64,000 nt of DNA from Aquimarina algiphila (GTDB lineage Bacteria > Bacteroidota > Bacteroidia > Flavobacteriales > Flavobacteriaceae), in assembly GCF_007489275.1 (NCBI RefSeq), contig NZ_VLNR01000005.1:1-64000 (forward strand). Reading direction: 5' to 3'. The notes below the pieces were generated by a model that did not search any database, was not told the origin of the DNA, and was given only the letters and a program-made list of their open reading frames with translations. Numbering within the stretch: position 1 is the first letter of the stretch; the number at the start of each line of letters is the position of its first letter. A program made the translations under genes and the position numbers. Positions 27,205 to 36,365 of the stretch are shown in pieces.

Positions 27205-28281
27205 TTACTTTTCTTTACTCAATTCTAATAAATAATGTGCAGCAGCAAAAGGAGTAATTTTGTTTTGTTGGACCCCTTGGATTTGTGAATTTAATTCATC
27301 TTTGATTTTTGGGTTATTATAAAATGAACTTTTTAGTTGTTCTTCTATAGTTTGCAGAAGCCAAAATTTATTTTGCTGAATTCTATTTTCTTCAAAAAAG
27401 CCATTTTTAGAAGTGACCTCTTGGTATTTCAGAATCAATTCCCAAATATCTTCAATGCCAGAACCTTCTAAAGCACTACACGTTAATACTTCTGGAGACC
27501 ATGTACTTTGTGCAAGTGGGTATAAATGTAATGCTTTTCTAAATTGATTTTTGGCTTTTCTAGCTCTTAATAGGTTGTCTCCATCTGCTTTATTAATGAC
27601 CAGAGCATCTGCCATCTCGATGATACCTCTTTTAATACCTTGTAATTCATCTCCTGCTCCTGCTAATTTTAGCAATAAAAAGAAATCCACCATACTATGT
27701 ACTGCTGTTTCACTTTGTCCTACGCCTACAGTTTCAATAATAATAACATCATATCCAGCGGCTTCACAAAGAATAATAGATTCTCTGGTTTTTTGAGCAA
27801 CTCCGCCAAGGGATTTTCCTGATGGAGAAGGACGAATAAAGGCTTCTGAAGAACGTACGAGTGATTCCATTCTGGTCTTATCTCCAAGAATACTTCCATG
27901 AGATATGGTACTACTAGGATCTACAGCCAAAACTGCTACTTTCTTTCCCTTTTGAATTAATAGATTACCCAAGGCTTCTATAAAAGTACTTTTTCCCACC
28001 CCAGGAACTCCTGTAATTCCTATTCGTATAGAATTGTTTGCATAAGGAAGACACATTTCAACAAGTTGTTGAGCCTTTTTAGAATGCTTTTGCTTCGTAC
28101 TTTCAATTAGAGTAATACCTTTGCTTAAAGCCGCGGTGTCTTTATTAATAATTTCGTCAAATATAACTTTTACAGAAACCTCTTTTTGTTGTAGTCTTTT
28201 AAATCTATCAATGGCATATCCTGTAGTACTAGAAGGTACTTTGGGAGATTGACTTTTATGTTTGGTTTGATCTTTAGACAC
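27205..28281 (-). CDS. meaB: MeaB-type GTPase (methylmalonyl-CoA mutase chaperone)
   Basis: This G3E-family GTPase loads and protects adenosylcobalamin-dependent methylmalonyl-CoA mutase. The P-loop GVPGVGKST spans 91-99, followed by VAVLAVDPSSTISHGSILGDKTRM, ETVGVGQSE, and NKADGDN as the guanine-specificity motif. Length (358) and the basic N-terminus fit the ArgK/MeaB subgroup. A cobalamin adenosyltransferase gene lies at 43.5 kb, consistent with a functioning B12-dependent mutase in this organism; the mutase itself is not in the window. Confidence 0.93.
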   Translation of the reverse strand: MSKDQTKHKSQSPKVPSSTTGYAIDRFKRLQQKEVSVKVIFDEIINKDTAALSKGITLIESTKQKHSKKAQQLVEMCLPYANNSIRIGITGVPGVGKSTFIEALGNLLIQKGKKVAVLAVDPSSTISHGSILGDKTRMESLVRSSEAFIRPSPSGKSLGGVAQKTRESIILCEAAGYDVIIIETVGVGQSETAVHSMVDFFLLLKLAGAGDELQGIKRGIIEMADALVINKADGDNLLRARKAKNQFRKALHLYPLAQSTWSPEVLTCSALEGSGIEDIWELILKYQEVTSKNGFFEENRIQQNKFWLLQTIEEQLKSSFYNNPKIKDELNSQIQGVQQNKITPFAAAHYLLELSKEK

Positions 28282-28369
28282 AAGATAGCTTTATAGCAAA
28301 GTTATAAATTCCTTATTTGGAAACCTGAAAATTAATAGGATTGTGTTATCAAATTAAATAATTAACCTT

Positions 28370-28924
28370 TTACACTTTAATGGGAACCGCTACTGCGGTT
28401 CTATCCCATGCCAGGTAGAGTATGGTAAATTCATTTGCATTTTCAAAATAAATAGAAAACTGTTCTATGATATTTAATAAAGGTTGTGTAGGAACTTCTA
28501 CAATAAGTGCATCAAACGCTGGATCTCTTTTTGAAGCACCATCCATGTTTACCCCCCATCCATACTCTTGACTGTTAAAAATTACTTTCCAGGATTTTTG
28601 ATTTGGAATAGTCCATAAAGTATAAGTTCCAGCTTTAAGGGTGGTGCCGTCTACAAAAATGTCTTTATCTGTAGTAAAGGTCGTTGCTTCATTGGCCCCT
28701 GTTCTCCATACTTGATTATAAGGAACCAATTTTCCAAATATTTCTCTATCTTTTTTATATGGGCGATTATAAAATACTGTAAAAGTTGCATCTTTTGCTG
28801 TATGGGTAACGATTTCTTCTGGACTATGTTTTTTAGTATTTTGCTTCATAAAATACATTCCTGCAAATCCAATGATTACAAGTCCAAATAAAATAAAAAC
28901 TATTCTTTTTAAAAGTTTTGGCAT
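28370..28924 (-). CDS. DUF2911 domain-containing membrane-anchored protein
   Basis: One N-terminal hydrophobic helix (about residues 6-25) anchors a periplasmic domain of about 155 residues. Conserved DUF2911 elements are visible: VFYNRPYKKDREIFGKLVPYNQVWRTGANEATTF, VDGTTLKAGTYTLWTIPN and WGVNMDGASKRDP. The family is widespread in Bacteroidota with no established function. It lies upstream of meaB on the same strand but about 90 bp away, so co-transcription is uncertain. Confidence 0.85.
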   Translation of the reverse strand: MPKLLKRIVFILFGLVIIGFAGMYFMKQNTKKHSPEEIVTHTAKDATFTVFYNRPYKKDREIFGKLVPYNQVWRTGANEATTFTTDKDIFVDGTTLKAGTYTLWTIPNQKSWKVIFNSQEYGWGVNMDGASKRDPAFDALIVEVPTQPLLNIIEQFSIYFENANEFTILYLAWDRTAVAVPIKV

Positions 28925-29002
28925 AATAATGTTATTTAATTTTTAAATATAGCCCTTTTACAGTTTAGAACTATGTTTATAAATTCATAAAAAAAGACCA
29001 AC

Positions 29003-29227
29003 TTAAAATGATCTGGTTAATCTGGTAATGTTCATTGCATTTACAGCGCAAGTATTTCTGACAGTGGTTAGAACATTAAGCATGTTTTCATTTGGATGTT
29101 TGCGCTCAATAAAAGCATCAATATGATGTATTAGTGTTTGAGAGCAGTTAAGGTTTTTTTCTAAAAGATTAAATAGATCTTCAACATCATCATCATTATG
29201 TTCTACATTCTTTTTTAAATTATACAT
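29003..29227 (-). CDS. Hypothetical small helical protein
   Basis: The 74-residue protein is soluble and probably all-helical, with a run of acidic residues near the start (EHNDDDVEDL) and histidines and cysteines in the middle (NCSQTLIHHID). I recognise no domain. It is divergent from the ECF sigma factor gene; the 235 bp between them holds a clear promoter for the sigma factor. Confidence 0.5.
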   Translation of the reverse strand: MYNLKKNVEHNDDDVEDLFNLLEKNLNCSQTLIHHIDAFIERKHPNENMLNVLTTVRNTCAVNAMNITRLTRSF

Positions 29228-29339
29228 GATTTTGTGTGGTTAATAATTAATAAAAGTGTGTATGATAGTCAGTTATAGCCTAAAAACTTACTTATACAAT
29301 AGTTAATTTTTTATTAATTATTTGATATTCAGTGCTTTG

Positions 29340-29371
29340 TTGTGAATGTATGTTTTTTATGTATAATTTTG
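29340..29371 (+). promoter_or_regulatory. Promoter for the ECF sigma factor gene (29463)
   Basis: TTG (29340-29342) and TAATTTTG (29364-29371) are 21 bp apart, which fits the flavobacterial TTG-N17-23-TAnnTTTG consensus for the housekeeping sigma factor. The leader would be about 85 nt. Confidence 0.5.
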
Positions 29372-29462
29372 CAACACAGTATATGTATATATCGTCTCTA
29401 TATATGAATACGATTTAAAACTGTTTTTTAAATAATAATCACTAACCTAAAGTAAATTAAGT

Positions 29463-30008
29463 TTGTTACAAAGCGAGCTAATAGAACAATGTAGAACTAA
29501 CGATCGTAGAGCGCAAATGAAACTCTATAATAAATACTGTGATGGTATGTATTATGTAGCATTGCGATTTCTTAAAGATCCGTTTGAGGCAGAGGAAGCT
29601 ATGCAAGAATCTTTTATTAAGGCATTTACTAGACTTCATCAATTTACTGGTGATGTAACCTTTGGAGCTTGGCTTAAGCGTATTGTTATTAATAAAAGCA
29701 TTGATATGCTTAAAGCTAAGAAAATGAATATGGTTGCAATTAATGAGCAGGTTATGACTACAGTAGAAGAACAGAATGATTGGTCAGTATCCGATTCTGT
29801 AACTGTAGATGAAGTAAAAAAAGCGATTGAGAAATTACCAGAAAAGTATAGATATGCGGTCATGCTGTTTTTGATAGAAGGATATGATCATAATGAAATA
29901 AGTGAAGTATTAGACATTACCCCTGTTTCATCAAGAACATTAGTACATAGAGGAAAAAAACAGCTACAGGAACAATTAAAACATTTGAAAGATGGCACAA
30001 GATATTAG
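29463..30008 (+). CDS. ECF-type RNA polymerase sigma factor
   Basis: The 181-residue protein has sigma region 2 (MKLYNKYCDGMYYVALRFLKDPFEAEEAMQESFIKAFTRLHQF) and region 4 (IEKLPEKYRYAVMLFLIEGYDHNEISEVLDI...SSRTLVHRGKKQLQ). It directs RNA polymerase to an unknown set of promoters. The start codon is TTG: no in-frame ATG precedes it, and the later ATG would cut into region 2 (LIEQCRTNDRRAQ). Its 3' end overlaps the next gene by 17 bp, as the second ECF pair does. Close homologues are of the RpoE/SigW type. Confidence 0.92.
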   Translation: MLQSELIEQCRTNDRRAQMKLYNKYCDGMYYVALRFLKDPFEAEEAMQESFIKAFTRLHQFTGDVTFGAWLKRIVINKSIDMLKAKKMNMVAINEQVMTTVEEQNDWSVSDSVTVDEVKKAIEKLPEKYRYAVMLFLIEGYDHNEISEVLDITPVSSRTLVHRGKKQLQEQLKHLKDGTRY

Positions 30009-30606
30009 AGAGCTATTAAAACAAGATAGACAGATTCCTTCAGAAAAAATAAAACAAGGACATGAATTCAGGTTTATGTCTAGATTAGAAAAAGAACTTC
30101 CTCAGAAAAAAACACGAAGTTTAAATTATAAATGGCTTAAGATAGCAGCCAGCATAGTTGTGATTCTTTCTATTTCGGTATTAACTTTTAATCAGCTAGG
30201 GGGAGAAAGCTCAGAAGGAATAGAAGTAGTTGATGTAAATGATTCTAATGTTGTAAATGCTACTGTGAATTTGAATAAACAATCTTCTACACTTGCAGAA
30301 ATATCTCCAGAATATCAAGAAGTAGAAAATAGCATATTGACGAGTATAAAATTTCAATTATCACAGATCACGATTGATGATACAAATAGAGAATTAGTAG
30401 AAAGTTTTATGGCTCGATTGGATAATCTTGATAAAGAATATCAAAAACTAAATAGAGAATTAATAGAGGTGGGGCCAAATGTACAAAGCGTAGAGGCTAT
30501 GATGGAAAACCTAACTATAAGATTATCATTATTAAATAGACTAAAAGACAAACTAAAAGAATTAGAGAGCATTGAAAATGAAAATTACAATGAGATACAA
30601 GCTTAA
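29992..30606 (+). CDS. Putative anti-sigma partner: single-pass membrane protein with coiled coil
   Basis: This 204-residue protein has a cytosolic N-terminus of about 47 residues, one transmembrane helix (about 48-66, KIAASIVVILSISVLTFNQL) and a helical periplasmic part with coiled-coil potential (ELVESFMARLDNLDKEYQKLNREL). The 17-bp overlap with the sigma factor gene and the single-pass topology suggest that it controls the sigma factor. It has no recognisable zinc anti-sigma motif (HxxxCxxC). That role is inference from context. Confidence 0.7.
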   Translation: MAQDIRELLKQDRQIPSEKIKQGHEFRFMSRLEKELPQKKTRSLNYKWLKIAASIVVILSISVLTFNQLGGESSEGIEVVDVNDSNVVNATVNLNKQSSTLAEISPEYQEVENSILTSIKFQLSQITIDDTNRELVESFMARLDNLDKEYQKLNRELIEVGPNVQSVEAMMENLTIRLSLLNRLKDKLKELESIENENYNEIQA

Positions 30607-31960
30607 TTGTGTTACTGTACTTGGGGTATTGTGCTGTGTAGGATTATTAGCTCAGGATAAACAAGATAAGTTAAATAAAAAATTTACCGTAGATGATGAT
30701 GTAGTTGTAAATTTAAATACAAGTCATACTAATATTGTTTTTGAAACCTGGAATAAAAATTCAATAGCAGTAGAAGCGTATTTAGAAGGTAGCGGATCTA
30801 ACGAAAATAGTCAACGTATACTTGATAGTTGGCAAATAAATGTAAGAGGAAATAATCGTGAAGTAACTATTAGTTCTGCCGCTGGTAATTTATGGAGTGG
30901 AAATGTTACAGCTTCTAGTATTCGAATGAGCAAAAACTTACAGGAATTAAGAATGTTGGGCCCGGTAATTACTGATATGTTGAGCCCTCTTATGGAGAAC
31001 ATTGAAAAAAATCCTATGCCAAGTGCTCTTTCTGATCATCAAGCTAATGTTAACTACAGTAATGGTAAGGTTAATAAGAATGATGAAAAATATATTCAAC
31101 AATGGGAGAGCCAAATACGAGAAAAACTTAGCGATGATGTAAGTAAGGAAAACCAAAAATGGGCTCAGTTTGATAATACATCAAAAGGAGTGACTGGTCA
31201 AAAAGAAATTCGTGTAGAAACTTGGGGAGAACAATACGGTAGACAGATGGATGCTTGGTCTACTCAATTTTCAAAAGATGTTGAAAATCAACAAAAAGGA
31301 ACTGCTAATATTACAGTATATCAATATAGTGCCAGAAAAATAAATACAAAGAACACCAGTAAAATTATAAAAATACGTATGCCCAAAGGAGCTAAGTTAA
31401 GACTTAATATCCGTCATGGGGACGTACAGTTAGCAGAAAAATCTAATGATATTAGAGCATCTCTATCGCATACAAAGCTTTCTGCTAATGTAATTGATGG
31501 TAAACAGACGTTTATTAAAGCTTCTTACTCCCCGGTATTTGTAAGAGAATGGAATAACGGTCGACTTGTGGTAAATTATGTGAAGAATTGTAGAATTCAA
31601 AATGCTAAGAATTTATTGGTCAATGCAGATTCTAGTAACATTTATATTCAGGAGCTTAGCGAAAATGGTGCCATCTCAGGAAGTTTTGGTGTGATTACCA
31701 TTGCTAAGTTAGGAGAATCTTTCTCTACTTTGGATTTGGCAGTTCAAAACAGTGATTTTAAGTTAAACTTGCCAGATACAGCATTTAACTTATCATATAC
31801 TGGAGCACAAAGTATAATTTCTTTACCCAAAACGTTAGAAATAAATACTAGAAAGAATTTTGGAAACGTTTTTATTAATGGGTTTAAAAAAACACGTAGT
31901 ACAGACAAAATGATCACTATTAATGCAAAATATAGTGAAGTTGTATTAAATAATAAATAG
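30578..31960 (+). CDS. Secreted DUF4097-like repeat protein
   Basis: The signal peptide ends near LLAQDKQD. The mature protein begins with VVVNLNTSHTNIVFETWNKNSIAVEAYLEG and ends in repeated short strands (VIDGKQTFIKASYSPVFVREW, LLVNADSSNIYIQELSENGAISGSFG), typical of the beta-helical DUF4097 family of surface adhesin-like proteins. It overlaps the anti-sigma-like gene, so sigma factor, membrane partner and this secreted protein form one operon. I chose the ATG at the start of MKITMRYKL; a second at MRYKL is possible. Confidence 0.7.
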   Translation: MKITMRYKLNCVTVLGVLCCVGLLAQDKQDKLNKKFTVDDDVVVNLNTSHTNIVFETWNKNSIAVEAYLEGSGSNENSQRILDSWQINVRGNNREVTISSAAGNLWSGNVTASSIRMSKNLQELRMLGPVITDMLSPLMENIEKNPMPSALSDHQANVNYSNGKVNKNDEKYIQQWESQIREKLSDDVSKENQKWAQFDNTSKGVTGQKEIRVETWGEQYGRQMDAWSTQFSKDVENQQKGTANITVYQYSARKINTKNTSKIIKIRMPKGAKLRLNIRHGDVQLAEKSNDIRASLSHTKLSANVIDGKQTFIKASYSPVFVREWNNGRLVVNYVKNCRIQNAKNLLVNADSSNIYIQELSENGAISGSFGVITIAKLGESFSTLDLAVQNSDFKLNLPDTAFNLSYTGAQSIISLPKTLEINTRKNFGNVFINGFKKTRSTDKMITINAKYSEVVLNNK

Positions 31961-31997
31961 TTTTTCGTAGTAAGTAATGTAGTGTTAATTATAAGAA

Positions 31998-32034
31998 AGC
32001 TCTATCGGTTTTTTAAACTGATAGGGCTTTTTTA
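31998..32034 (+). terminator. Intrinsic terminator of the ECF operon
   Basis: The stem AGC-t-CTATC...GATAG-g-GCT (with GTTT/AAAC inside) is followed by TTTTTT. Confidence 0.8.
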
Positions 32035-32486
32035 GTCATTATATGTAGTAAATGTTTCCCTGCAATTAAAAAGATATGATAACCTTTTACAAGCGGTAAA
32101 ACAAAAAATATTTACTACAGTTGATTGATTAATGGTATTGTATTTACACTCAGATAATATTAAATCTAAAGTATCAAATTGCATTTTTTGTACTTAATTA
32201 TACAGAATAAAACGTAAGAATGATAGGTAGATGTTTCTTTTAATCTAGTGAATAATGCTTTTTATCTGGTTTTTTTAGTATTCGATAAGTGTAATCTATT
32301 AAAAATCAATGAATTAACATTAAATAAAGGAAAATTTAACATTTTTTGTGTCTTTTGTCGAAAAACAAAAACGTTTGATCTAAAAGTCTGATTTTTAATT
32401 TGTTTAACAATAATTATGTAATATCATTGTATGGTAAAACCGTAATAAATTAATATTAAACCTTATTACGAATAAAGAATACAAAG
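32035..32486. other. Non-coding AT-rich region
   Basis: About 450 bp between the terminator and the next gene. It probably holds the promoter of the downstream secreted protein. I see no gene, repeat or RNA signature. Confidence 0.5.
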
Positions 32487-33125
32487 ATGAAATTGATAGC
32501 ATATATTTTTAGTTTATTTTTATTCTTAAACAGTTATGCAAATGACATGGATCAATCTTTAGAAGTAGAGATGGATGGTCTAGTAGTGATGGTTGTAGAT
32601 TTTCAAGAGGGAGATAAAATTAAGTTATTTGAAGTAGAGACTGGAGACCATGTTTTATCAAAAACACATGGAGAGATAGATCTTAGTCAATTACCAATGG
32701 GATCTTATTTGTTAGAAAATAATGAAGGTAGATCAGTAGTTATCGAGCGTTTAGAAGAAGAAATTAGTATTGAAGGAGTTATTGAGCATAGTGAAACTGA
32801 TTTTGTATTAGAAAATGATAGTGAAAGAACTTTTGTTCCTGCAGATATTAATGTAGAACAAGAATTTATCCATTACTATGAAAACGCAGAAACAAATCTT
32901 CTTGCTGTAGAAAGAGAAGGAGATATAGTTAAAGTGATAGATTTTGAAGACGGAGATAAAATTAAGTTATTTGAAGTGAAAAATACAGTTCATGTTTTAT
33001 CTAAAACAACAAATTATGTTGATTTAAGTCAATTGCCTGCAGGTGTATATGTTTTAGAAAATGATAGAGGAGATTCTGTAGTATTAGAGAAGTTTGTTGA
33101 CGAAGATCAAGTGGCAGATATGTAA
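32487..33125 (+). CDS. Secreted protein of two tandem sorting-domain-like beta repeats
   Basis: The signal peptide (about 1-19) is followed by two homologous units, residues 31-88 and 144-203. They share DGDKIKLFEV (or EGDKIKLFEV), HVLSKT, DLSQLP and SVV.E, joined by an acidic linker. The pattern of a strand (KIKLFEV), then SKT...DLSQLPxGxYxLEN, resembles the T9SS type A sorting domain (IQVYNILG...IDVSNLPSGVYLL). A 26-nt stretch is identical between the two units, which points to a recent duplication. The protein is almost only these domains, so it is unlike ordinary T9SS cargo. Function is unknown. Confidence 0.7.
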   Translation: MKLIAYIFSLFLFLNSYANDMDQSLEVEMDGLVVMVVDFQEGDKIKLFEVETGDHVLSKTHGEIDLSQLPMGSYLLENNEGRSVVIERLEEEISIEGVIEHSETDFVLENDSERTFVPADINVEQEFIHYYENAETNLLAVEREGDIVKVIDFEDGDKIKLFEVKNTVHVLSKTTNYVDLSQLPAGVYVLENDRGDSVVLEKFVDEDQVADM

Positions 33126-33149
33126 TAATAAATTGATAGATATAAAAAA

Positions 33150-33179
33150 AAGCCTTTCATAATTTGAAAGGTTTTTTTG
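33150..33179 (+). terminator. Intrinsic terminator
   Basis: The stem CCTTTCA / TGAAAGG with a 5-nt loop is followed by seven T's. It closes the secreted repeat-protein gene. Confidence 0.8.
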
Positions 33180-33420
33180 TGTATTAATATATTTTGATCA
33201 ATTAGGCATTCTTATTTTTAGAACAGTGTTATATCATCGGTTTACGTTTTATTTAAAATAAATGGTGAACGATAAAATAATGTATATGAATAAGGATAGA
33301 GGGTCTATGAAAGAAAGAAGTTATATGATGCTTTACATTAGGTTTATCATGTCTTTATTTTGCGTAAGATATACAAAGACAAAGATGTATAAAGATATAT
33401 GAAGAATAAAAAATAGGTAA
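33180..33420. other. Non-coding region between two terminators
   Basis: No convincing gene. A 38-codon frame at 33286-33402 has no promoter and weak composition. Confidence 0.4.
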
Positions 33421-33462
33421 AAAAACTATGCCTGTACATCATTGTACAGGCATAGTTTTTTT
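33421..33462 (-). terminator. Intrinsic terminator (bidirectional)
   Basis: A perfect 14-bp stem ACTATGCCTGTACA / TGTACAGGCATAGT with a 4-nt loop has A's on one side and T's on the other. It lies just downstream of the DUF6249-like gene on the minus strand. Confidence 0.9.
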
Positions 33463-33480
33463 ACAAAAACAAAGGCTTGT

Positions 33481-33831
33481 TTATTTGTCTAAGTTTTTAG
33501 TCATGTTAAAGCCAGTAAATAATCCTACTCCAGCCATTAAAAAGATTGTTCCTGGATATGCTATATCTTCATCAACACCGATAGATAAATGTAAAATTCC
33601 AGCTATAAAAATCCCAATCCCAATTCCCATTAATAATAAGGATAGGTTTAAGATAAAAACTTTCCATATAGGGGTAACTCTTTTCTCTTTGCTACTATAA
33701 AAGATAGAAGCATCTGCCCCCTTTTCTATAAGTGCCATGCGTTCTTTATTTCTAGCTGCAATAAATAAATAGAATATTCCAAAAATAGATCCAAATATGG
33801 ATAATGGTATTAGTGCTTCGATAAAACTCAT
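33481..33831 (-). CDS. DUF6249-like membrane protein
   Basis: The 116-residue protein has three hydrophobic segments (about 4-24, 54-77 and 93-110). The cytosolic loop KERMALIEKGADASIFYSSKEKRVTP is typical of DUF6249 proteins of Bacteroidota, which often accompany sigma-factor genes. It is divergent from the second ECF sigma gene across 150 bp. Function is unknown. Confidence 0.75.
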   Translation of the reverse strand: MSFIEALIPLSIFGSIFGIFYLFIAARNKERMALIEKGADASIFYSSKEKRVTPIWKVFILNLSLLLMGIGIGIFIAGILHLSIGVDEDIAYPGTIFLMAGVGLFTGFNMTKNLDK

Positions 33832-33981
33832 AATTTTTGATTTAAATGATTATACTGTTCGTTTTCTAATTAAGACGAAGTATGATTCAAAGCGGTTACA
33901 AAAAAAAGATAAAAAATATATTTTGTACTTTTTATTAAAATTTATGTAACCTATACTTATACGCTATCGTCTTATGAAGAA

Positions 33982-34569
33982 ATGAACCATCAATCAGATC
34001 AATATTATATCAATCAAGTTCTCGAAGGGCAGGTGAATGCTTTTTCTGTTTTGATAGAACGTTATCAGAACTTAGTGTACACTGTAGTATATCGTATGAT
34101 CAAAAATAAAGAAGAAGCAGAAGAAGTGGCGCAGGATTCTTTTATAAAAGCATTTAAATCTCTAGATAATTATAGAGGAGATGCGAAATTTTCTACTTGG
34201 TTGTATACTATAGCATACAGAAAGAGTTTGGATGCTTTGAAGAAAAGTAAGCGTATGATAACCTCAGAACTTATCGAAGAAATTAATGAGGGTGAAATAG
34301 AATTGGTAAATGATGCATTAAATTATTTACAAGCCAAAGAACGAAAAAAGATAATTTCAAATAGTATAATGAAGCTTGCTAAAGATGAAGCTGCTATCAT
34401 AACATGGTATTACTTTGACGAAAAAAGTGTAAAGGAGATTGTTGAAATGACGGATCTAACGGCAGATAATGTGAAAATAAAACTCTATCGTGGTAGAAAA
34501 AAACTATATTCGATATTGAAATATCACATTTCTCCAGAAATTAGTAGTAAAAATGGAAGAGCAATATAA
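33982..34569 (+). CDS. Second ECF-type RNA polymerase sigma factor
   Basis: This protein has region 2 (YQNLVYTVVYRMIKNKEEAEEVAQDSFIKAFKSLDNYRGDAKFSTWLYTIAYRKSLDALKK) and region 4 (IMKLAKDEAAIITWYYFDEKSVKEIVEMTDLTADNVKIKLYRGRKKLYSIL) over 195 residues. It is a distinct group from the sigma factor at 29.5 kb. The stop overlaps the next gene by 17 bp, the same overlap as in the other pair. The promoter was not identified. Confidence 0.93.
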   Translation: MNHQSDQYYINQVLEGQVNAFSVLIERYQNLVYTVVYRMIKNKEEAEEVAQDSFIKAFKSLDNYRGDAKFSTWLYTIAYRKSLDALKKSKRMITSELIEEINEGEIELVNDALNYLQAKERKKIISNSIMKLAKDEAAIITWYYFDEKSVKEIVEMTDLTADNVKIKLYRGRKKLYSILKYHISPEISSKNGRAI

Positions 34570-34942
34570 AAATGATATCCAACATTTGGTTAAAGAGGCA
34601 GGATTAGAATCTCCTTCTGCAAATTTTATGAATAATATAATGAAGGAAATAGAAGTTTCTTCTCAAAAATCATTGAATTACACTCCCTTAATATCAAAAA
34701 AAACATGGTTGATAGTTGCTTTGGTGATTGTGTCAATACTAGGGATTTTATTGCTTTTGTCTGATAATGAAGTATCTATTTTGCATACCATTGACTTTTC
34801 TTTTTTAAAGGTTATAGATCTGGATAATCCATTTTCAGACTTTACACTTCATAAGACAACCCTCTATGGTATATTATTTCTCGCACTTTTATTTTTTGTA
34901 CAAATACCAATACTAAAGAGAAGAATAGATAGTAGTTTTTAG
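34553..34942 (+). CDS. Putative anti-sigma membrane protein
   Basis: This is a 129-residue protein with two hydrophobic helices (about 52-70 and 104-120). A 45-residue cytosolic N-terminus (EEQYKNDIQHLVKEAGLESPSANFMNNIMKEIE) could bind the sigma factor. The LExPSxxFxxxVMxxI pattern is typical of flavobacterial proteins encoded directly after ECF genes. It has no zinc anti-sigma motif. The role is inferred from the overlap and topology. Confidence 0.7.
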   Translation: MEEQYKNDIQHLVKEAGLESPSANFMNNIMKEIEVSSQKSLNYTPLISKKTWLIVALVIVSILGILLLLSDNEVSILHTIDFSFLKVIDLDNPFSDFTLHKTTLYGILFLALLFFVQIPILKRRIDSSF

Positions 34943-35033
34943 AGGTGATTAGTATATCTCCCGGGAAATATTTTTTAAACTGCAACACATTTTCTATTTT
35001 ACAGATCTATTAATTAGGGATCATATCATCTAA

Positions 35034-36362
35034 ATGGAAAGAAGAATTTGTGTTATAGGAGCAGGTCCTAGCGGAATAACAGCGTTAAAAAATATAAAAG
35101 ATAAGGAGCTTAATGTCATCTGTTTCGACAGAAATAATGAAGTAGGAGGTAATTGGATCTATTCAGAAGAAGAAAGCCATTCTAGTGTTTTTGAAACTAC
35201 CCATATAATAAGTTCTAAAACATTATCACAATATGAAGATTTTACTTTTGACGATTTTGATGAAACAGTAGCCGATTATCCTTCTCATGACGAGTTAAGA
35301 CGTTATTTTCAAGCCTATGCCAGACATTTTGAGCTATACCCTTATATTCAATTTGAGACTTCGGTACAACATTGTAAACGTATACATAAAAATGAATGGC
35401 ATATTACTATAACACATAAGGGAAAACAGTATACAGAGATTTTTACAGATTTAGTGATTTGCAATGGTCATCATTCTGTACCTAGAGTACCAAAATATTC
35501 GGGTATGTTTACAGGTCAGTTTATACATTCTCATCATTATAAAAAAGCTTCGCCTTTTGCAGATAAAAGAGTTTTGGTAATCGGTGGTGGTAACTCTGCT
35601 TGTGATGTGGCAGTAGAAACTAGTAGGGTAAGTAAAAAAACAAGTATTAGCTGGAGGAGAGGCTATCGTATTATCCCTAAATTTTTCTTTGGACTACCCT
35701 CTGATATTGTAGGAGCTCGTTCATCATGGATGCCTGTAAAAATTAGAAGCTGGCTTAATGACAAATTGTTAAACTTGATGTTAGGTAAAAATAAGCTATA
35801 TGGATTACCAGAAGTGAAAACAAAATTTGGAGAAACACACCCAACAATAAATGATGAATTATTATATAAAATTCGTCATGGTAAAGTACATCCTAAGAAA
35901 GATATTGAGCGACTAAATGAGAAGATGGTTTATTTTAAAGATGGCACAAGTGAAGAGTTTGATGTAATCATAGCTTGCACAGGATATATTTTGAAACATA
36001 CATTTTTTGATAGATCGTTTATTGATTATAGTAGCGGACCAGTGCCTTTGTATTTAAAAATGTTTCATCAAGAATATCATGATCTGTTTTTTATTGGGAT
36101 GTTTCAACCTTTAGGGTGTATTTGGCCGGGAGCAGAATTACAGAGTAAGATTTTAGCAAATTATTTAGTGGGAGAATGGGAAATGCCTTCTACTATTGAA
36201 AAACTGTGCCAACGTGAAGTGACTCATCCACATTATAAGCAAATTAATACGCCTAGACATACTATAACAGTGGATTATCATTTGTTTAAGAAAGAACTGC
36301 TAAAACAATTACCCAAAAAATGGAAGTCGAAAATACCAAAAACTATTTCACAAAGTACTTAG
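35034..36362 (+). CDS. Flavin-containing monooxygenase-like protein
   Basis: This enzyme would use FAD and NADPH to oxygenate a nucleophilic N or S atom. It has the FAD dinucleotide fold GAGPSG (9-14), the FMO signature FxGxxxHxxxY at 159-169 (FTGQFIHSHHY), a second Rossmann for NADPH VLVIGGGNSACDVA (180-193), and ACTGY near the C-terminus. At 442 residues it is full length. It is separated by only 3 bp from the M23 gene, so they are probably co-transcribed. The substrate is unknown; trimethylamine is one option among many. Confidence 0.88.
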   Translation: MERRICVIGAGPSGITALKNIKDKELNVICFDRNNEVGGNWIYSEEESHSSVFETTHIISSKTLSQYEDFTFDDFDETVADYPSHDELRRYFQAYARHFELYPYIQFETSVQHCKRIHKNEWHITITHKGKQYTEIFTDLVICNGHHSVPRVPKYSGMFTGQFIHSHHYKKASPFADKRVLVIGGGNSACDVAVETSRVSKKTSISWRRGYRIIPKFFFGLPSDIVGARSSWMPVKIRSWLNDKLLNLMLGKNKLYGLPEVKTKFGETHPTINDELLYKIRHGKVHPKKDIERLNEKMVYFKDGTSEEFDVIIACTGYILKHTFFDRSFIDYSSGPVPLYLKMFHQEYHDLFFIGMFQPLGCIWPGAELQSKILANYLVGEWEMPSTIEKLCQREVTHPHYKQINTPRHTITVDYHLFKKELLKQLPKKWKSKIPKTISQST

Positions 36363-36365
36363 ATA

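Noticed and set aside
33286-33402. 38-codon frame on the plus strand
   Set aside because: No promoter nearby and the composition is not protein-like enough; it sits between two terminators.
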